From: an uncultured Methylococcaceae bacterium
GTDB lineage: Bacteria > Pseudomonadota > Gammaproteobacteria > Methylococcales > Methylococcaceae
DNA: 55,852 nt
Reading direction: 5' to 3'
Assembly: GCA_903859815.1 (NCBI GenBank)
Contig: CAIOOA010000223.1
Coordinates: 1-55,852 of the forward strand
In this document: positions 1-8,262 of the stretch, in pieces
How the letters are laid out: each line of letters begins with the position of its first letter
How positions within the stretch are numbered: position 1 is the stretch's first letter
Notes under the pieces: generated by a model
Seen by the model: the letters and a program-made list of their open reading frames with translations, nothing else
Told to the model about the DNA's origin: nothing
Databases searched by the model: none
Translations under genes and position numbers: made by a program

Positions 1-962
1 AGATTTACCGCATCGACCATTACTTAGGCAAGGAGACCGTGCAGAACATCATGGTGTCCCGCTTCGCCAACAGCATCTTCGAGCCGATTTGGAACCGTCG
101 CTATATCGACCATGTGCAAATCACCGCCGCCGAGGAAGTGGGCGTGGAACGCCGGGGCGCTTATTATGAAAACGCCGGGGCAATGCGCGACATGGTTCCT
201 AACCATCTGTTTCAAGTGCTGTCCTTGATTACCATGGAGCCGCCGATTTCATTTGAAGCCAACGCGGTGCGCGACGAGCAGACCAAAGTGTTACGGGCGG
301 TGCAAATCCCCACTCATGAGGAGGTGCTGAGCATGACCGCTCGCGGACAATATCATGAAGGCAACGTCGATGGTGTGACCTTGGCGGGTTATCGAAACGA
401 GGAAAGAGTCGCCGCCGACTCGAAAACCGAAACTTTCGTGGCGATGAAGCTGATGCTCGACAACTGGCGATGGGGCGATGTGCCGTTTTACCTGCGCACG
501 GGCAAGCGCATGGCGAAACGCACCACTGAAATCGTCATCCAATTCCGCCGCCCGCCGATGGTGTTGTTCCGCAACACTGAGATAGGCAAACAAATCAAGC
601 ACAATCGCTTGGTGATCCATTTGCAACCCAACGAAGGCATTTCCTTGGAGTTTGAAGCGAAAATTCCCGGCCCGTTAATGAACCTTGGTGTCGTCAAGAT
701 GGATTTCGACTACGAGGATTATTTCGGGTCCAGTTGCAACACCGGTTACGAGCGCTTGCTGCATGATTGCATGACCGGCGATGCGACCTTGTTCCAACGG
801 GCGGACATGGTGGAAGCCGGTTGGAGCCTGATCCAACCCATCTTGGATGTTTGGAAAGCCTTGCCGCCGCGCTCTTTCCCGAACTACCCCGCCGGGTCAT
901 GGGGACCGAAAGAAGCCGATGAATTATTGGAACGGGATGGGAGGCATTGGATTAATCGGTAG
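1..962 (+). CDS. zwf: Glucose-6-phosphate dehydrogenase, C-terminal part (5' end outside window)
   Basis: Oxidises glucose 6-phosphate to 6-phosphogluconolactone with NAD(P), the first step of the oxidative pentose phosphate and Entner-Doudoroff routes in the cytoplasm. The reading frame is open from position 3 and already contains the active-site signature RIDHYLGKE at nt 9-35, so the real start lies upstream of the window and the Met at nt 39 is internal. About 319 residues are visible, covering the C-terminal catalytic/dimerisation domain, with blocks such as [10 protein letters not shown] and [12 protein letters not shown] that are typical of the family. It ends with TAG at 960-962. The family assignment is firm; the upstream context cannot be seen. 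Confidence 0.96.
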   Translation, partial: IYRIDHYLGKETVQNIMVSRFANSIFEPIWNRRYIDHVQITAAEEVGVERRGAYYENAGAMRDMVPNHLFQVLSLITMEPPISFEANAVRDEQTKVLRAVQIPTHEEVLSMTARGQYHEGNVDGVTLAGYRNEERVAADSKTETFVAMKLMLDNWRWGDVPFYLRTGKRMAKRTTEIVIQFRRPPMVLFRNTEIGKQIKHNRLVIHLQPNEGISLEFEAKIPGPLMNLGVVKMDFDYEDYFGSSCNTGYERLLHDCMTGDATLFQRADMVEAGWSLIQPILDVWKALPPRSFPNYPAGSWGPKEADELLERDGRHWINR

Positions 963-1001
963 GTTTTCGACTGCAAGCCCATGCAACAGCCATTATGCCC
1001 A

Positions 1002-1033
1002 AACCCGGATGTAGCATCCGTGAAATCCGGGTT
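1002..1033. repeat. Small REP-like palindrome after zwf
   Basis: Nine-base arms AACCCGGAT (1002-1010) and ATCCGGGTT (1025-1033) form a perfect hairpin stem 40 bases after the zwf stop. No T-run follows, so a rho-independent terminator is unlikely. A longer palindrome with the same CCCGGAT core occurs after nifX (14594-14673). Confidence 0.5.
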
Positions 1034-1178
1034 GATGACAGCAGATACCATATTCCGATTTGCCGCCCTTCATGCCGACAGAAATCCTTATGCGGGTTTG
1101 CTTGACAGTGCCATGGTCTGAGCTAAAATCAAGCTTTATTCTGGCGATAAGCTGCCACACTTGCTTGAGACAAAACGG

Positions 1179-1754
1179 ATGAAACCCGCCCAAAAACCCC
1201 AACAAAGCTTTACCTATGGCGATTACCGTCTATGGTCGGAAGACGAACGCTGGGAACTGATCGACGGCGAAGCCTTTGCGATGAGTCCCGCACCCACCCG
1301 CACTCATCAAACGATTTTGGGGGAAATATTCCGACAAGTCGCCAATTTCTTGGAAGGCAAGCCTTGCCAAGTCTTTATCGCCCCTTTTGATGTACGACTA
1401 CCCGAAAGCAACGAAACTGATGATGAAGTGGAAACCGTCGTGCAGCCTGATTTGGTGGTAGTCTGCGATGCATCGAAACTGGATGAAAAAGGCTGTCGGG
1501 GCGCACCGGACTGGGTGGTCGAAGTATTGTCGCCGTCCACCGCCAGCAAGGATCATGTGCGTAAAAAGCTGCTTTATCAACACCATGGCATCCGCGAATA
1601 TTGGCTGGTTCACCCCACCGACCATATCCTGACCCGTTACTTATTGGAAGGACAGGCATTCGGCCCAGCCCTGATTGAAGAAACCGAAGGTAGCACCGAT
1701 GTGGCTGTTTTGCCGGGTTTGGCGATAACCTGGGAGTTTATGGCGACCGGGTAG
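1179..1754 (+). CDS. Uma2-family (DUF820) PD-(D/E)XK nuclease-like protein
   Basis: A 191-residue member of the Uma2/DUF820 family, whose fold is that of restriction-endonuclease-like proteins; the physiological role of these abundant paralogs is unknown. Visible motifs are the early ERWELIDGEAFAMSP block, the acidic strand VVQPDLVVV, the catalytic-looking WVVEVLSPST and a following KKLLYQHHGIREYW helix/strand. I chose the ATG at 1179; an in-frame TTG at 1161 would add six residues. It stands alone on the plus strand and faces two related genes on the minus strand (1876-2436 and 2471-3031), from which it is clearly diverged. Confidence 0.88.
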   Translation: MKPAQKPQQSFTYGDYRLWSEDERWELIDGEAFAMSPAPTRTHQTILGEIFRQVANFLEGKPCQVFIAPFDVRLPESNETDDEVETVVQPDLVVVCDASKLDEKGCRGAPDWVVEVLSPSTASKDHVRKKLLYQHHGIREYWLVHPTDHILTRYLLEGQAFGPALIEETEGSTDVAVLPGLAITWEFMATG

Positions 1755-1803
1755 GTTGCCGGAAGTTGAGAGTTTGGACCTGCCTATTGGAGTGCTAACG
1801 TTT

Positions 1804-1873
1804 GGAGTGCAAGGCTTGCCTTGCTGGTATTTGCGAGCCGTTGCAAATCCTAGCAAGGCAAGCCTTGCACTCC
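1804..1873. repeat. Inverted repeat, 21-bp arms, family GGAGTGCAAGGCTTGCC
   Basis: The left arm at 1804-1824 and right arm at 1853-1873 are exact reverse complements separated by 28 bases. The same 21-bp arms recur at 6056-6126. The element sits between two convergent Uma2 genes and could act as a bidirectional transcription barrier, although no T-run is seen. Confidence 0.8.
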
Positions 1874-1875
1874 AT

Positions 1876-2436
1876 CTACGCCCACAAATCCGCCAAGGAA
1901 AACTCCACCGCGTCAAACGGCGGCACGGCGACCCTATCGTCTTCCTTTAAGGTGGCAATCAGCGTCCACCGGCCTTCGTGCAATTCAAAGGCTTCCAAGG
2001 TTTGCGCCACCGGGTCCACGATCCAAACATGCGCCACGCCATAATGGGCATAAAGAGGCAGTTTCACCACGCGGTCTTTCTTCGCCGTGGACGGTGATAG
2101 GATTTCGCAGAGCCAGTCGGGGACGACCTCGAAACGGTGGTCTTCCGGGACGGACGGCATCCGCTCACGCCGCCAACCCGCCAAATCCGGCACGGCGACT
2201 TCGACATCACGAATAAAATGCACCTCTGGTTCTTGGATGATCCACCAACCCCCCGGCCCACCACGGCCAAATCCATAAGGCCCACCTAAATCGGTGTTCA
2301 GGCTACTGGCGGCTAGGCCATGCCGACCCGTAGGGCGCGTCATCGTATATAACTGACCATTGAGGATTTCGCCGGTCACATGCTCCGGCAAATCCATCAG
2401 TTGTTCGTACAGGCTAGGATTCAACACTGCATTCAT
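1876..2436 (-). CDS. Uma2-family protein, tandem copy 2
   Basis: A 186-residue Uma2/DUF820 protein with VAVPDLAGW and CEILSPSTAKKD as the probable PD-(D/E)XK core. It is nearly identical to the gene at 2471-3031: I count 13 substitutions, ten of them within residues 42-55. It lies 34 bases downstream of that copy, probably in one transcript. The duplication extends into the upstream flank. Its function is unknown. Confidence 0.88.
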   Translation of the reverse strand: MNAVLNPSLYEQLMDLPEHVTGEILNGQLYTMTRPTGRHGLAASSLNTDLGGPYGFGRGGPGGWWIIQEPEVHFIRDVEVAVPDLAGWRRERMPSVPEDHRFEVVPDWLCEILSPSTAKKDRVVKLPLYAHYGVAHVWIVDPVAQTLEAFELHEGRWTLIATLKEDDRVAVPPFDAVEFSLADLWA

Positions 2437-2470
2437 GGGGTTCCTCTATGATAATTGGACATCCGATACC

Positions 2471-3031
2471 CTACGCCCACAAATCCGCCAAGGAAAACTC
2501 CACTGCGTCAAACGGCGGCACGGCAACCTGGTCGTCTTCCTTCAAGGTGGCAATCAGTGTCCACCGGCCTTCGTGCAATTCAAAGGCTTCCAAGGTTTGC
2601 GCCACCGGGTCCACGATCCAAACATGCGCCACGCCATAATGGGCATAAAGAGGCAGTTTCACAACCCGGTCTTTCTTCGCCGTGGACGGTGATAGGATTT
2701 CGCAGAGCCAATCGGGGACCACCTCGAAACGGTGGTCTTCCGGGACGGACGGCATCCGCTCGCGCCGCCAACCCGCCAAATCCGGCACGGCGACTTCGAC
2801 ATCACGAATAAAATGCACCTCCGGTTCTTGGATGATCCACCAACCCCCCGGTCCACCCCGGCCAAAATCGAAAGGCCCCACTAAATTGCCACTCAAGCCA
2901 CGCTCCACCAAACCATGGCGACCCGTGGGACGTGACATCGTATATAACTGCCCATTGAGGATTTCGCCGGTGACATGCTCCGGCAAATCCATCAGTTGTT
3001 CATACAGGCTAGGATTTAAAATGGCGTTCAT
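2471..3031 (-). CDS. Uma2-family protein, tandem copy 1
   Basis: A 186-residue Uma2/DUF820 protein and the upstream member of a recent tandem duplication (see 1876-2436). The N-terminal MNAILNPSLYEQLMDLPEH and catalytic-like CEILSPSTAKKD blocks are shared with its copy; residues 42-55 differ sharply (VERGLSGNLVGPFD here). A recent duplication followed by a local conversion or mosaic exchange would explain this. The restriction-like fold is known for the family; the role is not. Confidence 0.88.
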   Translation of the reverse strand: MNAILNPSLYEQLMDLPEHVTGEILNGQLYTMSRPTGRHGLVERGLSGNLVGPFDFGRGGPGGWWIIQEPEVHFIRDVEVAVPDLAGWRRERMPSVPEDHRFEVVPDWLCEILSPSTAKKDRVVKLPLYAHYGVAHVWIVDPVAQTLEAFELHEGRWTLIATLKEDDQVAVPPFDAVEFSLADLWA

Positions 3032-3108
3032 GGGTTTTCCTTGCTAAATCAACCTACATTGTCCGATAATCCTGCCTAATACGGCAAGCATATTAATATC
3101 CTAGGATT

Positions 3109-3212
3109 GGAGCGTCAAAGCTTGCTTTGACAGGCGAAGCAAGCTTCGCATAATCAACCCAAAGTCAAAGCAAGTGTTGACGCTCCCCTGTCAAAGCAAG
3201 CTTTGACGCTCC
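3109..3212. repeat. Inverted repeat, 25-bp arms, family GGAGCGTCAAAGCTTGC
   Basis: The left arm at 3109-3133 and right arm at 3188-3212 are exact reverse complements over 25 bases. A third partial copy lies between them (about 3164-3186). A lone half copy occurs near 48390-48416. The family resembles the GGAGTGCAAGGCTTGCC arms at 1804 and 6056 in layout but differs in sequence. Confidence 0.8.
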
Positions 3213-3256
3213 TGTCACTTGCCCCTCATGGCAACCCAAGCACAGCAACGAAACCG

Positions 3257-5347
3257 ATGAGCGAAGCAAGCCCCGCCCAAGAACCCGAAGTCTTGGAACA
3301 ACTCAACAACGTCAAGGCCGACGCGGCGGAACTGCGCAATTTCACCATCACCTTCCTGTCGCTGCTGCTGTATGTCAACCTGATTATCGCCAGCACCGAT
3401 GCCGAGCAAATCCTGCGCGTCGCGCCAGTCAACCTGCCTTTGCTGAATGTCCCCTTGCCCATCATCGGGTTTTACGGCTTTCTTCCATGGCTGATCCTGC
3501 TGTTTCATCTTTATCTGCTGGTGCAGCATTATCTGTTTTCGCAGCAATTGTACCGCTTCAACGATAAACTGGATCAAGCCCCGGACACGCTACAAGCCTA
3601 TGTGCGCAAGAACCTAGGCAATTTGCCCTTCTTGCATTGGATGGTCGGCCAGCATCGCTGGATGATGCAAAACGTGCTGACGCTGATTACCTTGGTGAGC
3701 CTGATCTTCTGGCCGCTGGCAACCCTGCTGTGGTTGCAAATGGCCATCCTGCCCTATCACAGTGCGGATTTGCTGCTTTGGCAACGGGTCGCGCTGTCGA
3801 TGGATGTCTTGCTGATTGCTTGGCTGTGGCCGAAGACCTTGGATCGCCAGGATTCCAGCCGGAACTGGTGGAAACGCGGCTTCGCTCTATTCTTCGGCTG
3901 GGGCAGGGTCTGGCAAGCCCGTCGTCATTGGGCAACGTTGAAATCAGCACTGGCTCAGCGCTGGCCCGATCTACGCGCCTTTATTCATCTGTTTCTGTTG
4001 AGTGTCGTCTTGCTGCCTGTGGTTTTACTCAGTTGGCTAGTCGCCTGTCTGCCGGATTCACCCGAAGATCGGTGGCTTGCCAGTTTTCCTGAACCTGTTT
4101 CAACCATCGTGGATGTGGACGGTCAAGGCAAGCCAACCCGCACAGCCTTTGCTTTAACCGCATATCTGCATGAGCAACATGCCAAAACGGGTTTGTCTGA
4201 GAACGAATTCAACACCTTGCAAGCCCAAGGGGCCAAACCCTGTCCACGTTCGGAACAGCCTGACAAATCCAAGGAAGCGGAACACCAGCACTGCCTGATG
4301 GTGCAGCCTTGGTTGCCGCGCAACCTGATTTTGCGGGAAAAAGTCCTGACCGCCGATCCCAATCTAAAGCCAGAAGTGGAGGCCAAATTTCAAGCAGGCA
4401 CACCAAAACCGGAAGATTTCGATCTAATTCGCGGGCTGGATTTGCAAAACCGCAATTTCGACTATGCCGATTTTACCGAATCTGCATTGCCGAAAGCCGA
4501 TTTACGCTATGCGTCGTTGAAACAGGCGGTTTTGGTTAAATCCCGGTTAGATCATGCCCAGATGCAGTATATCCAAGCTGAGAAAGCGAATTTGCCCTAT
4601 GCCATGCTGACCGGCGCGAATTTGTCCCATGCCCTGCTGACCGGCGCGAATTTGTCCAGTGCCGCGCTGGCCGGCGCGGATTTGTCCAGTGCCGCGCTGG
4701 CCGGCGCGGATTTGTCCCAAGCTGATCTGACCGGCGCGTATTTGGCCGATGCCAAGCTAACTGGCGCGTATTTGAGCTTTGCCGAGCTGACTGGCGCGGA
4801 TTTGAGCAATGCCAAGCTGACCGGCGCGAAATTGACCAATGCCGATCTGACCGGCGCGGATTTGCGGATTAATAACGCAACCCCCTCTCAGAAGGACATC
4901 AAGCAATCGGCACAAGCATTACGGGAGGCGCTGGGTTATCGATCCGAATACCAAGGCACAAAAAACCAAGCAGCATTAGATGATCGCATCCATTGGTTTG
5001 AGCAAGCTGCAACAATGCCAGCAGATTTCTTGAAGGCGGGAAGAATGAATCCCTGTTTGCGCAATCTAGATACAGAAGACAAACTCTTGTTGCGCGACTT
5101 GGAGGCGGACGAGATCATCACAGCGGAGGATCAACAAGCCTTCACGAGCATTTGGGTAGACTTGGTCTGTAAAAGCACTCCAATTGCCAAGCACATGATC
5201 CGGCGGGCAAATGAATTCAGATGGCTTACCGGCCCACTTTTAGAGGCCGCTAAAGATGGAAAAAAATGTCCCGGACTGGCGGGTTTGTCGGATGAAAACA
5301 TAAACAAGTTGCGAGAACTCGCCTCCCAAACCCCCGCCGCCCATTGA
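3257..5347 (+). CDS. Membrane protein with pentapeptide repeats
   Basis: A protein of about 696 residues with an unusual build. The N-terminal half has four to five hydrophobic segments (for example FLSLLLYVNLIIAS, PIIGFYGFLPWLILLFHLYL, LTLITLVSLIFWPLATLLWL and FIHLFLLSVVLLPVVLLSWL). A soluble linker leads into about 15-20 A(D/N)LxxA-type pentapeptides at nt 4440-4870, which should fold as a right-handed quadrilateral beta-helix. A polar C-terminal domain of about 150 residues follows and matches nothing I recognise. The repeat block is also repetitive at DNA level (GCCGGCGCGGATTTGTC units). The start was set at ATG 3257; a TTG at 3203 would lie inside the inverted repeat. Such proteins are usually of unknown function. 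Confidence 0.85.
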   Translation: MSEASPAQEPEVLEQLNNVKADAAELRNFTITFLSLLLYVNLIIASTDAEQILRVAPVNLPLLNVPLPIIGFYGFLPWLILLFHLYLLVQHYLFSQQLYRFNDKLDQAPDTLQAYVRKNLGNLPFLHWMVGQHRWMMQNVLTLITLVSLIFWPLATLLWLQMAILPYHSADLLLWQRVALSMDVLLIAWLWPKTLDRQDSSRNWWKRGFALFFGWGRVWQARRHWATLKSALAQRWPDLRAFIHLFLLSVVLLPVVLLSWLVACLPDSPEDRWLASFPEPVSTIVDVDGQGKPTRTAFALTAYLHEQHAKTGLSENEFNTLQAQGAKPCPRSEQPDKSKEAEHQHCLMVQPWLPRNLILREKVLTADPNLKPEVEAKFQAGTPKPEDFDLIRGLDLQNRNFDYADFTESALPKADLRYASLKQAVLVKSRLDHAQMQYIQAEKANLPYAMLTGANLSHALLTGANLSSAALAGADLSSAALAGADLSQADLTGAYLADAKLTGAYLSFAELTGADLSNAKLTGAKLTNADLTGADLRINNATPSQKDIKQSAQALREALGYRSEYQGTKNQAALDDRIHWFEQAATMPADFLKAGRMNPCLRNLDTEDKLLLRDLEADEIITAEDQQAFTSIWVDLVCKSTPIAKHMIRRANEFRWLTGPLLEAAKDGKKCPGLAGLSDENINKLRELASQTPAAH

Positions 5348-5903
5348 ACGTTTTTCGGGAACCGCGCCTAACCGGGCGGGCTAGGTTGCCCTGTGTTTGC
5401 TGGCGGGTAATCATGCCGTGGTGAGATGTCATCACGCCGTAGTGAGCGGTTATCATGCTGCGGTGAAAGGTTTTCACACCGTGGTAAGAAGTTTTCATGC
5501 TGTGGTGAAAGGTTTTCACGCCGTGGTAGGAGTTTTTCACGCCGTGGTAAGAAGTTTTCACGCCGTGGTAAGAAGTTTTCACGCTGTGGTGAGAGGTTTT
5601 CATACTGTGGTAAGAGGTTTTCATGCCGTGGTGGGAGGTTTTCATGCCATGGTGAGAGGTGACCACGCCGTGGTAAGAAGTTATCACGCCGTGGTGAGAG
5701 GTAATCACGCCGTGGTAACCGGTTATCTTCTCGTGAGATTCGGTTATTTTTTCGCTGATTCCCAACATCTCAAGCGTGGCCGGGTTTTTTAACCCCGCCA
5801 CTAAGGTTTTGTGCAAAGCTGATGCATCCGGGGAGATACAAAACCTTTCAGAGGGCATTGCGAATCCCGTCTGGCGTTGGGCAAAACACCCAGCAATTCT
5901 CAT
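5250..5903 (-). CDS. Hypothetical protein with 7-residue repeats
   Basis: A 217-residue frame with a non-repetitive N-terminus (PSERFCISPDASALHKTL, about 45 residues) followed by about 17 heptads of the type H-G-V-K-T-S-Y and a basic C-terminus. The heptad signature (T-x-x-H) extends into the degenerate units EKITESH and EKITGYH, which favours this strand. The opposite strand is also open (5397-5792, F-H-A-V-V-R-S heptads), and the commonest differences between units (CAY, GTR, GCY) are silent there, so the coding strand is not settled. The 3' end overlaps the pentapeptide gene by about 98 bases. An alternative start is ATG at 5858. Confidence 0.38.
   Translation of the reverse strand: MRIAGCFAQRQTGFAMPSERFCISPDASALHKTLVAGLKNPATLEMLGISEKITESHEKITGYHGVITSHHGVITSYHGVVTSHHGMKTSHHGMKTSYHSMKTSHHSVKTSYHGVKTSYHGVKNSYHGVKTFHHSMKTSYHGVKTFHRSMITAHYGVMTSHHGMITRQQTQGNLARPVRRGSRKTFNGRRGFGRRVLATCLCFHPTNPPVRDIFFHL
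5408..5758. repeat. 21-bp tandem repeat (minisatellite)
   Basis: Fifteen clear 21-base units run from 5408 to 5722 and two decayed units follow. The consensus is TTTTCAYGCCGTGGTRAGA plus two bases. The unit length is a multiple of three, so several frames stay open through the array. Units differ mainly at the Y and R positions and in the first three bases. Confidence 0.92.
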
Positions 5904-6315
5904 GTTGACCTGAACATCGCACCATTAGCTCGCCACATCCCTGTGGTTCGGGCTTCGCCCCGCACTCCGTGCGTCCAAATCCGCCCCGGTCGATTTGTCA
6001 GCATCCTTGCTGAAATGACAAAATTCCTCCCCAATCCTATATTCACTAGTCTATTGGAGTGCAAGGCTTGCCTTGCGAACTGTCATTTATGGGCTTGCCC
6101 ATTATGCAAGGCAAGCCTTGCACTCCTGACGAAATTTAAAACATCTCCATTGTTGGGTTGCCCTGCCAAAAGGGCCAGCAGATCGAGAGAGCAACGGCAA
6201 GGGCTTGTTTCTACAGATAATACACGCTTTTGTTTAATGGTTGACGGGTTCTGAAGCTTGGCGTACTCTCAAGTTCCGGGAATATTCTCGGGTCAACTAT
6301 ATTGAGGAGGACTGA
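5904..6315. other. Intergenic region without a convincing gene
   Basis: This stretch separates the heptad-repeat frame from the PEP-CTERM-like gene. It contains the inverted repeat at 6056-6126 and otherwise nothing I recognise. A plus-strand frame at 5877-6254 runs through the repeat and looks spurious. Confidence 0.6.
6056..6126. repeat. Inverted repeat, second copy of the 21-bp-arm family
   Basis: The arms at 6056-6076 and 6106-6126 are exact reverse complements and identical to those at 1804-1873; the 29-base centre differs. This makes it a dispersed element rather than a locus-specific hairpin. Confidence 0.82.
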
Positions 6316-7167
6316 ATGATGATACGCAAAACTCTGCTGACGACGGTGTTGCTGTTTTCGGTTTCCGCTGCCCATGGCGGCTTCACGGCCTACGATGCGG
6401 CGGGTGCCGATTCCGCCGCGATCACCCCGACCCGCGATGCCTTCCGCGCTGCCGTCGGCGGTGGCACGACGGTCGGCGCGAACGGTTCTTTCGGCGGGCT
6501 GCGCCGCGAGATTAATTGGGATGGTGTGCCGGACATTCGTGCCGACCCCAACCTACTGCCTGCCGACTTCTTTAACGTCAACTCGCCGCGTGGTGCTGTT
6601 TTCACCACACCCGGCACTGGCTTCATGGTCAGTGCCAACAGCGGCCAAGCCAGCCCCGTGTTGTTTGGTTTTCCCAATGATTTTCAGACTTTCAGCGCAC
6701 AACGGCTGTTCACCGCGATGAATAGCACGGTCACTGATGTGTTCTTCTTCGTACCTGGAACGAATACAGTGGCTACGACCAGTGCCTTTGGCGTGGTCTT
6801 GGTGGATGTCGAGACCGCCTTAGCATCTAAAATAGAATTTTTCGATTCAAGCAACTCGCTGATTTTCAGCCAAAATGCATCGATTTCGGCTAACCAAGGT
6901 CTATCGTTTTTGGGCGGCGTGGCCAATGCGGGGGAACGCATCAGTCGTGTCCGCATCACTTCCGGTGTCAACACCTTGGTTAGCAACGGGTCGCTCGGTA
7001 ATCAAAACGACGACATCGTGGTGATGGACGATTTTCTATACGCCGAGCCGGTTAAAGTTTCTGAACCGCCCACCTTCACGCTGCTTGCCTTTGGCTTGCT
7101 GGCGGGACTCAATTGGCGTCGGTCACGCAAGATTCCCACCCGGCTCACCTCCAAGAAGCCAACCTAG
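6316..7167 (+). CDS. Exported protein with PEP-CTERM-like sorting tail
   Basis: A 283-residue secreted protein. The N-terminus has a typical signal peptide (MMIRKTLLTTVLLFSVSAAHG). The C-terminus shows an EPPTFTLLAFGLLAGLNWRR segment: a Pro-containing motif, a hydrophobic helix and an Arg cluster, as in PEP-CTERM proteins processed by exosortase, with PP in place of the usual PEP order. A strong ribosome site GAGGAGG (6304-6310) precedes the double ATG at 6316/6319. The middle is Gly/Ser/Thr-rich, probably a beta-sandwich, and I cannot assign a function. A second PEP-CTERM protein occurs at 51294-52862. Confidence 0.8.
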   Translation: MMIRKTLLTTVLLFSVSAAHGGFTAYDAAGADSAAITPTRDAFRAAVGGGTTVGANGSFGGLRREINWDGVPDIRADPNLLPADFFNVNSPRGAVFTTPGTGFMVSANSGQASPVLFGFPNDFQTFSAQRLFTAMNSTVTDVFFFVPGTNTVATTSAFGVVLVDVETALASKIEFFDSSNSLIFSQNASISANQGLSFLGGVANAGERISRVRITSGVNTLVSNGSLGNQNDDIVVMDDFLYAEPVKVSEPPTFTLLAFGLLAGLNWRRSRKIPTRLTSKKPT

Positions 7168-7467
7168 CCCGGACAGACCAACAGAGTTTGGGGGGCATTT
7201 TTCAGGGCGGTAGCCTTGGTCATTCGGGGCATGTCGCAATGACTTGAGTTTTACTAGGCGCGCTGGTTCCCAACCTCCACGTTGGGAACCAGGTCTTGGA
7301 AGCTCAGCGTCCTTAAACCGAAAAAGTTTAGCGACTCACACACAACCAGCGATCATATTTGTCAACGCGGGAAGCTCCAAAATTTCCCTTTTTCCGTTAT
7401 CATTAATCCAATCCGCAATCCATAAGATACATTCCAAACCCGACAAGCATTCACGAGGTGTCTAGCC
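7168..7467. other. Intergenic region with one hairpin
   Basis: This region contains the GGTTCCC-family hairpin at 7263-7292; no gene is supported. Confidence 0.6.
7263..7292. repeat. GGTTCCCAA-family hairpin
   Basis: CTGGTTCCCAAC (7263-7274) and GTTGGGAACCAG (7281-7292) form a perfect 12-bp stem with a 6-base loop. Relatives bound the elements at 9588-9746 and 12269-12516 and recur at 10356-10381 and 54841-54866. Confidence 0.8.
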
Positions 7468-7935
7468 ATGGCCGAAATTCCTTATGTCCCCAAAAAATAT
7501 CTGGACGCGATTGAAAAGGCCGATAAGCTCTCCAATATGGGAAAACACGATAAAGCCTTGAGCATTCTGGATCGATTGGTGAAAGAATGCCCTGATTGGT
7601 GGGCTGTTCATTACAACCGGGGAATTGCTCTAAATGAGATGGATCGCTGGCAGGAAGCGGTGAAATCCTTGGATCGTGCGCTGGAAATAGCCACAACCCC
7701 GCCATGGGGCGATGTCTTGCCTGCGGTCATTGTTTCTTGGATACACAATAATCGAGGCAGCGCCTTGTCGAAGGGCTTCCGGTTCGCATTGGCGCGAGAG
7801 GCTTTCGAAGCGGCCTTGGCGGTGAACCCGGCCAACGACTTCGCCCGCGACAATCTGGAGATTTTGGGGGAAATCGACCGCATCCTGCTTGAAGAACAAC
7901 CTGAATACAATGGCGGCAATCGTTTGTTACATTGA
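7468..7935 (+). CDS. Tetratricopeptide-repeat protein
   Basis: A 155-residue all-helical protein with about three TPR-like units: AIEKADKLSNMGKHDKALSIL, WAVHYNRGIALNEMDRWQEA and FALAREAFEAALAVNP. No signal peptide is visible, so it is probably a cytoplasmic protein-protein interaction adaptor. The start ATG at 7468 is preceded by a CGAGGTG ribosome-site-like stretch. The partner and pathway cannot be told from the context, which is an isolated gene between repeats. Confidence 0.82.
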   Translation: MAEIPYVPKKYLDAIEKADKLSNMGKHDKALSILDRLVKECPDWWAVHYNRGIALNEMDRWQEAVKSLDRALEIATTPPWGDVLPAVIVSWIHNNRGSALSKGFRFALAREAFEAALAVNPANDFARDNLEILGEIDRILLEEQPEYNGGNRLLH

Positions 7936-7978
7936 GTGCCTTATGCTTGAACCCCATGCTTGAAACAGGGTTTGCAAT

Positions 7979-8256
7979 CAGCAATTCTCATTTTGGCGTG
8001 GAAGCCGTCATTCCGGCATGGACTGCCGGAATCCAGTGCCATGGACGGTAACGGGTCGGATGCGTAAGTGTTTGATTAAGCGCTGTGAGTTAACCCAAGT
8101 TTCACGTCCATGTGACTGGATGCATTCGGAACATCCCTGTCCCGAACCCTACGGGCGGCTGAGCAGTGCAAATCGGCTATCCTGCCGATTTGTCCTGCTT
8201 CCCGGCAGGAATGACGGGTTATACATCAACGCTTTGCCTCATAATGAGAATTGCTG
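7979..8256. repeat. Dispersed element A with 14-bp terminal inverted repeats, long copy
   Basis: Bounded by CAGCAATTCTCATT (7979-7992) and its exact reverse complement (8243-8256). The interior carries REP-like palindromes (GTCATTCCGGCATGGACTGC, later CCCGGCAGGAATGACGGG). It is the same element as 9209-9415 with about 70 extra bases near 8125-8195. No coding sequence is visible; it looks like a non-autonomous miniature element. Confidence 0.8.
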
Positions 8257-8262
8257 AACCCG

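Noticed and set aside
5877-6254. Plus-strand 125-residue frame
   Set aside because: Runs through the inverted repeat and has no recognisable content.
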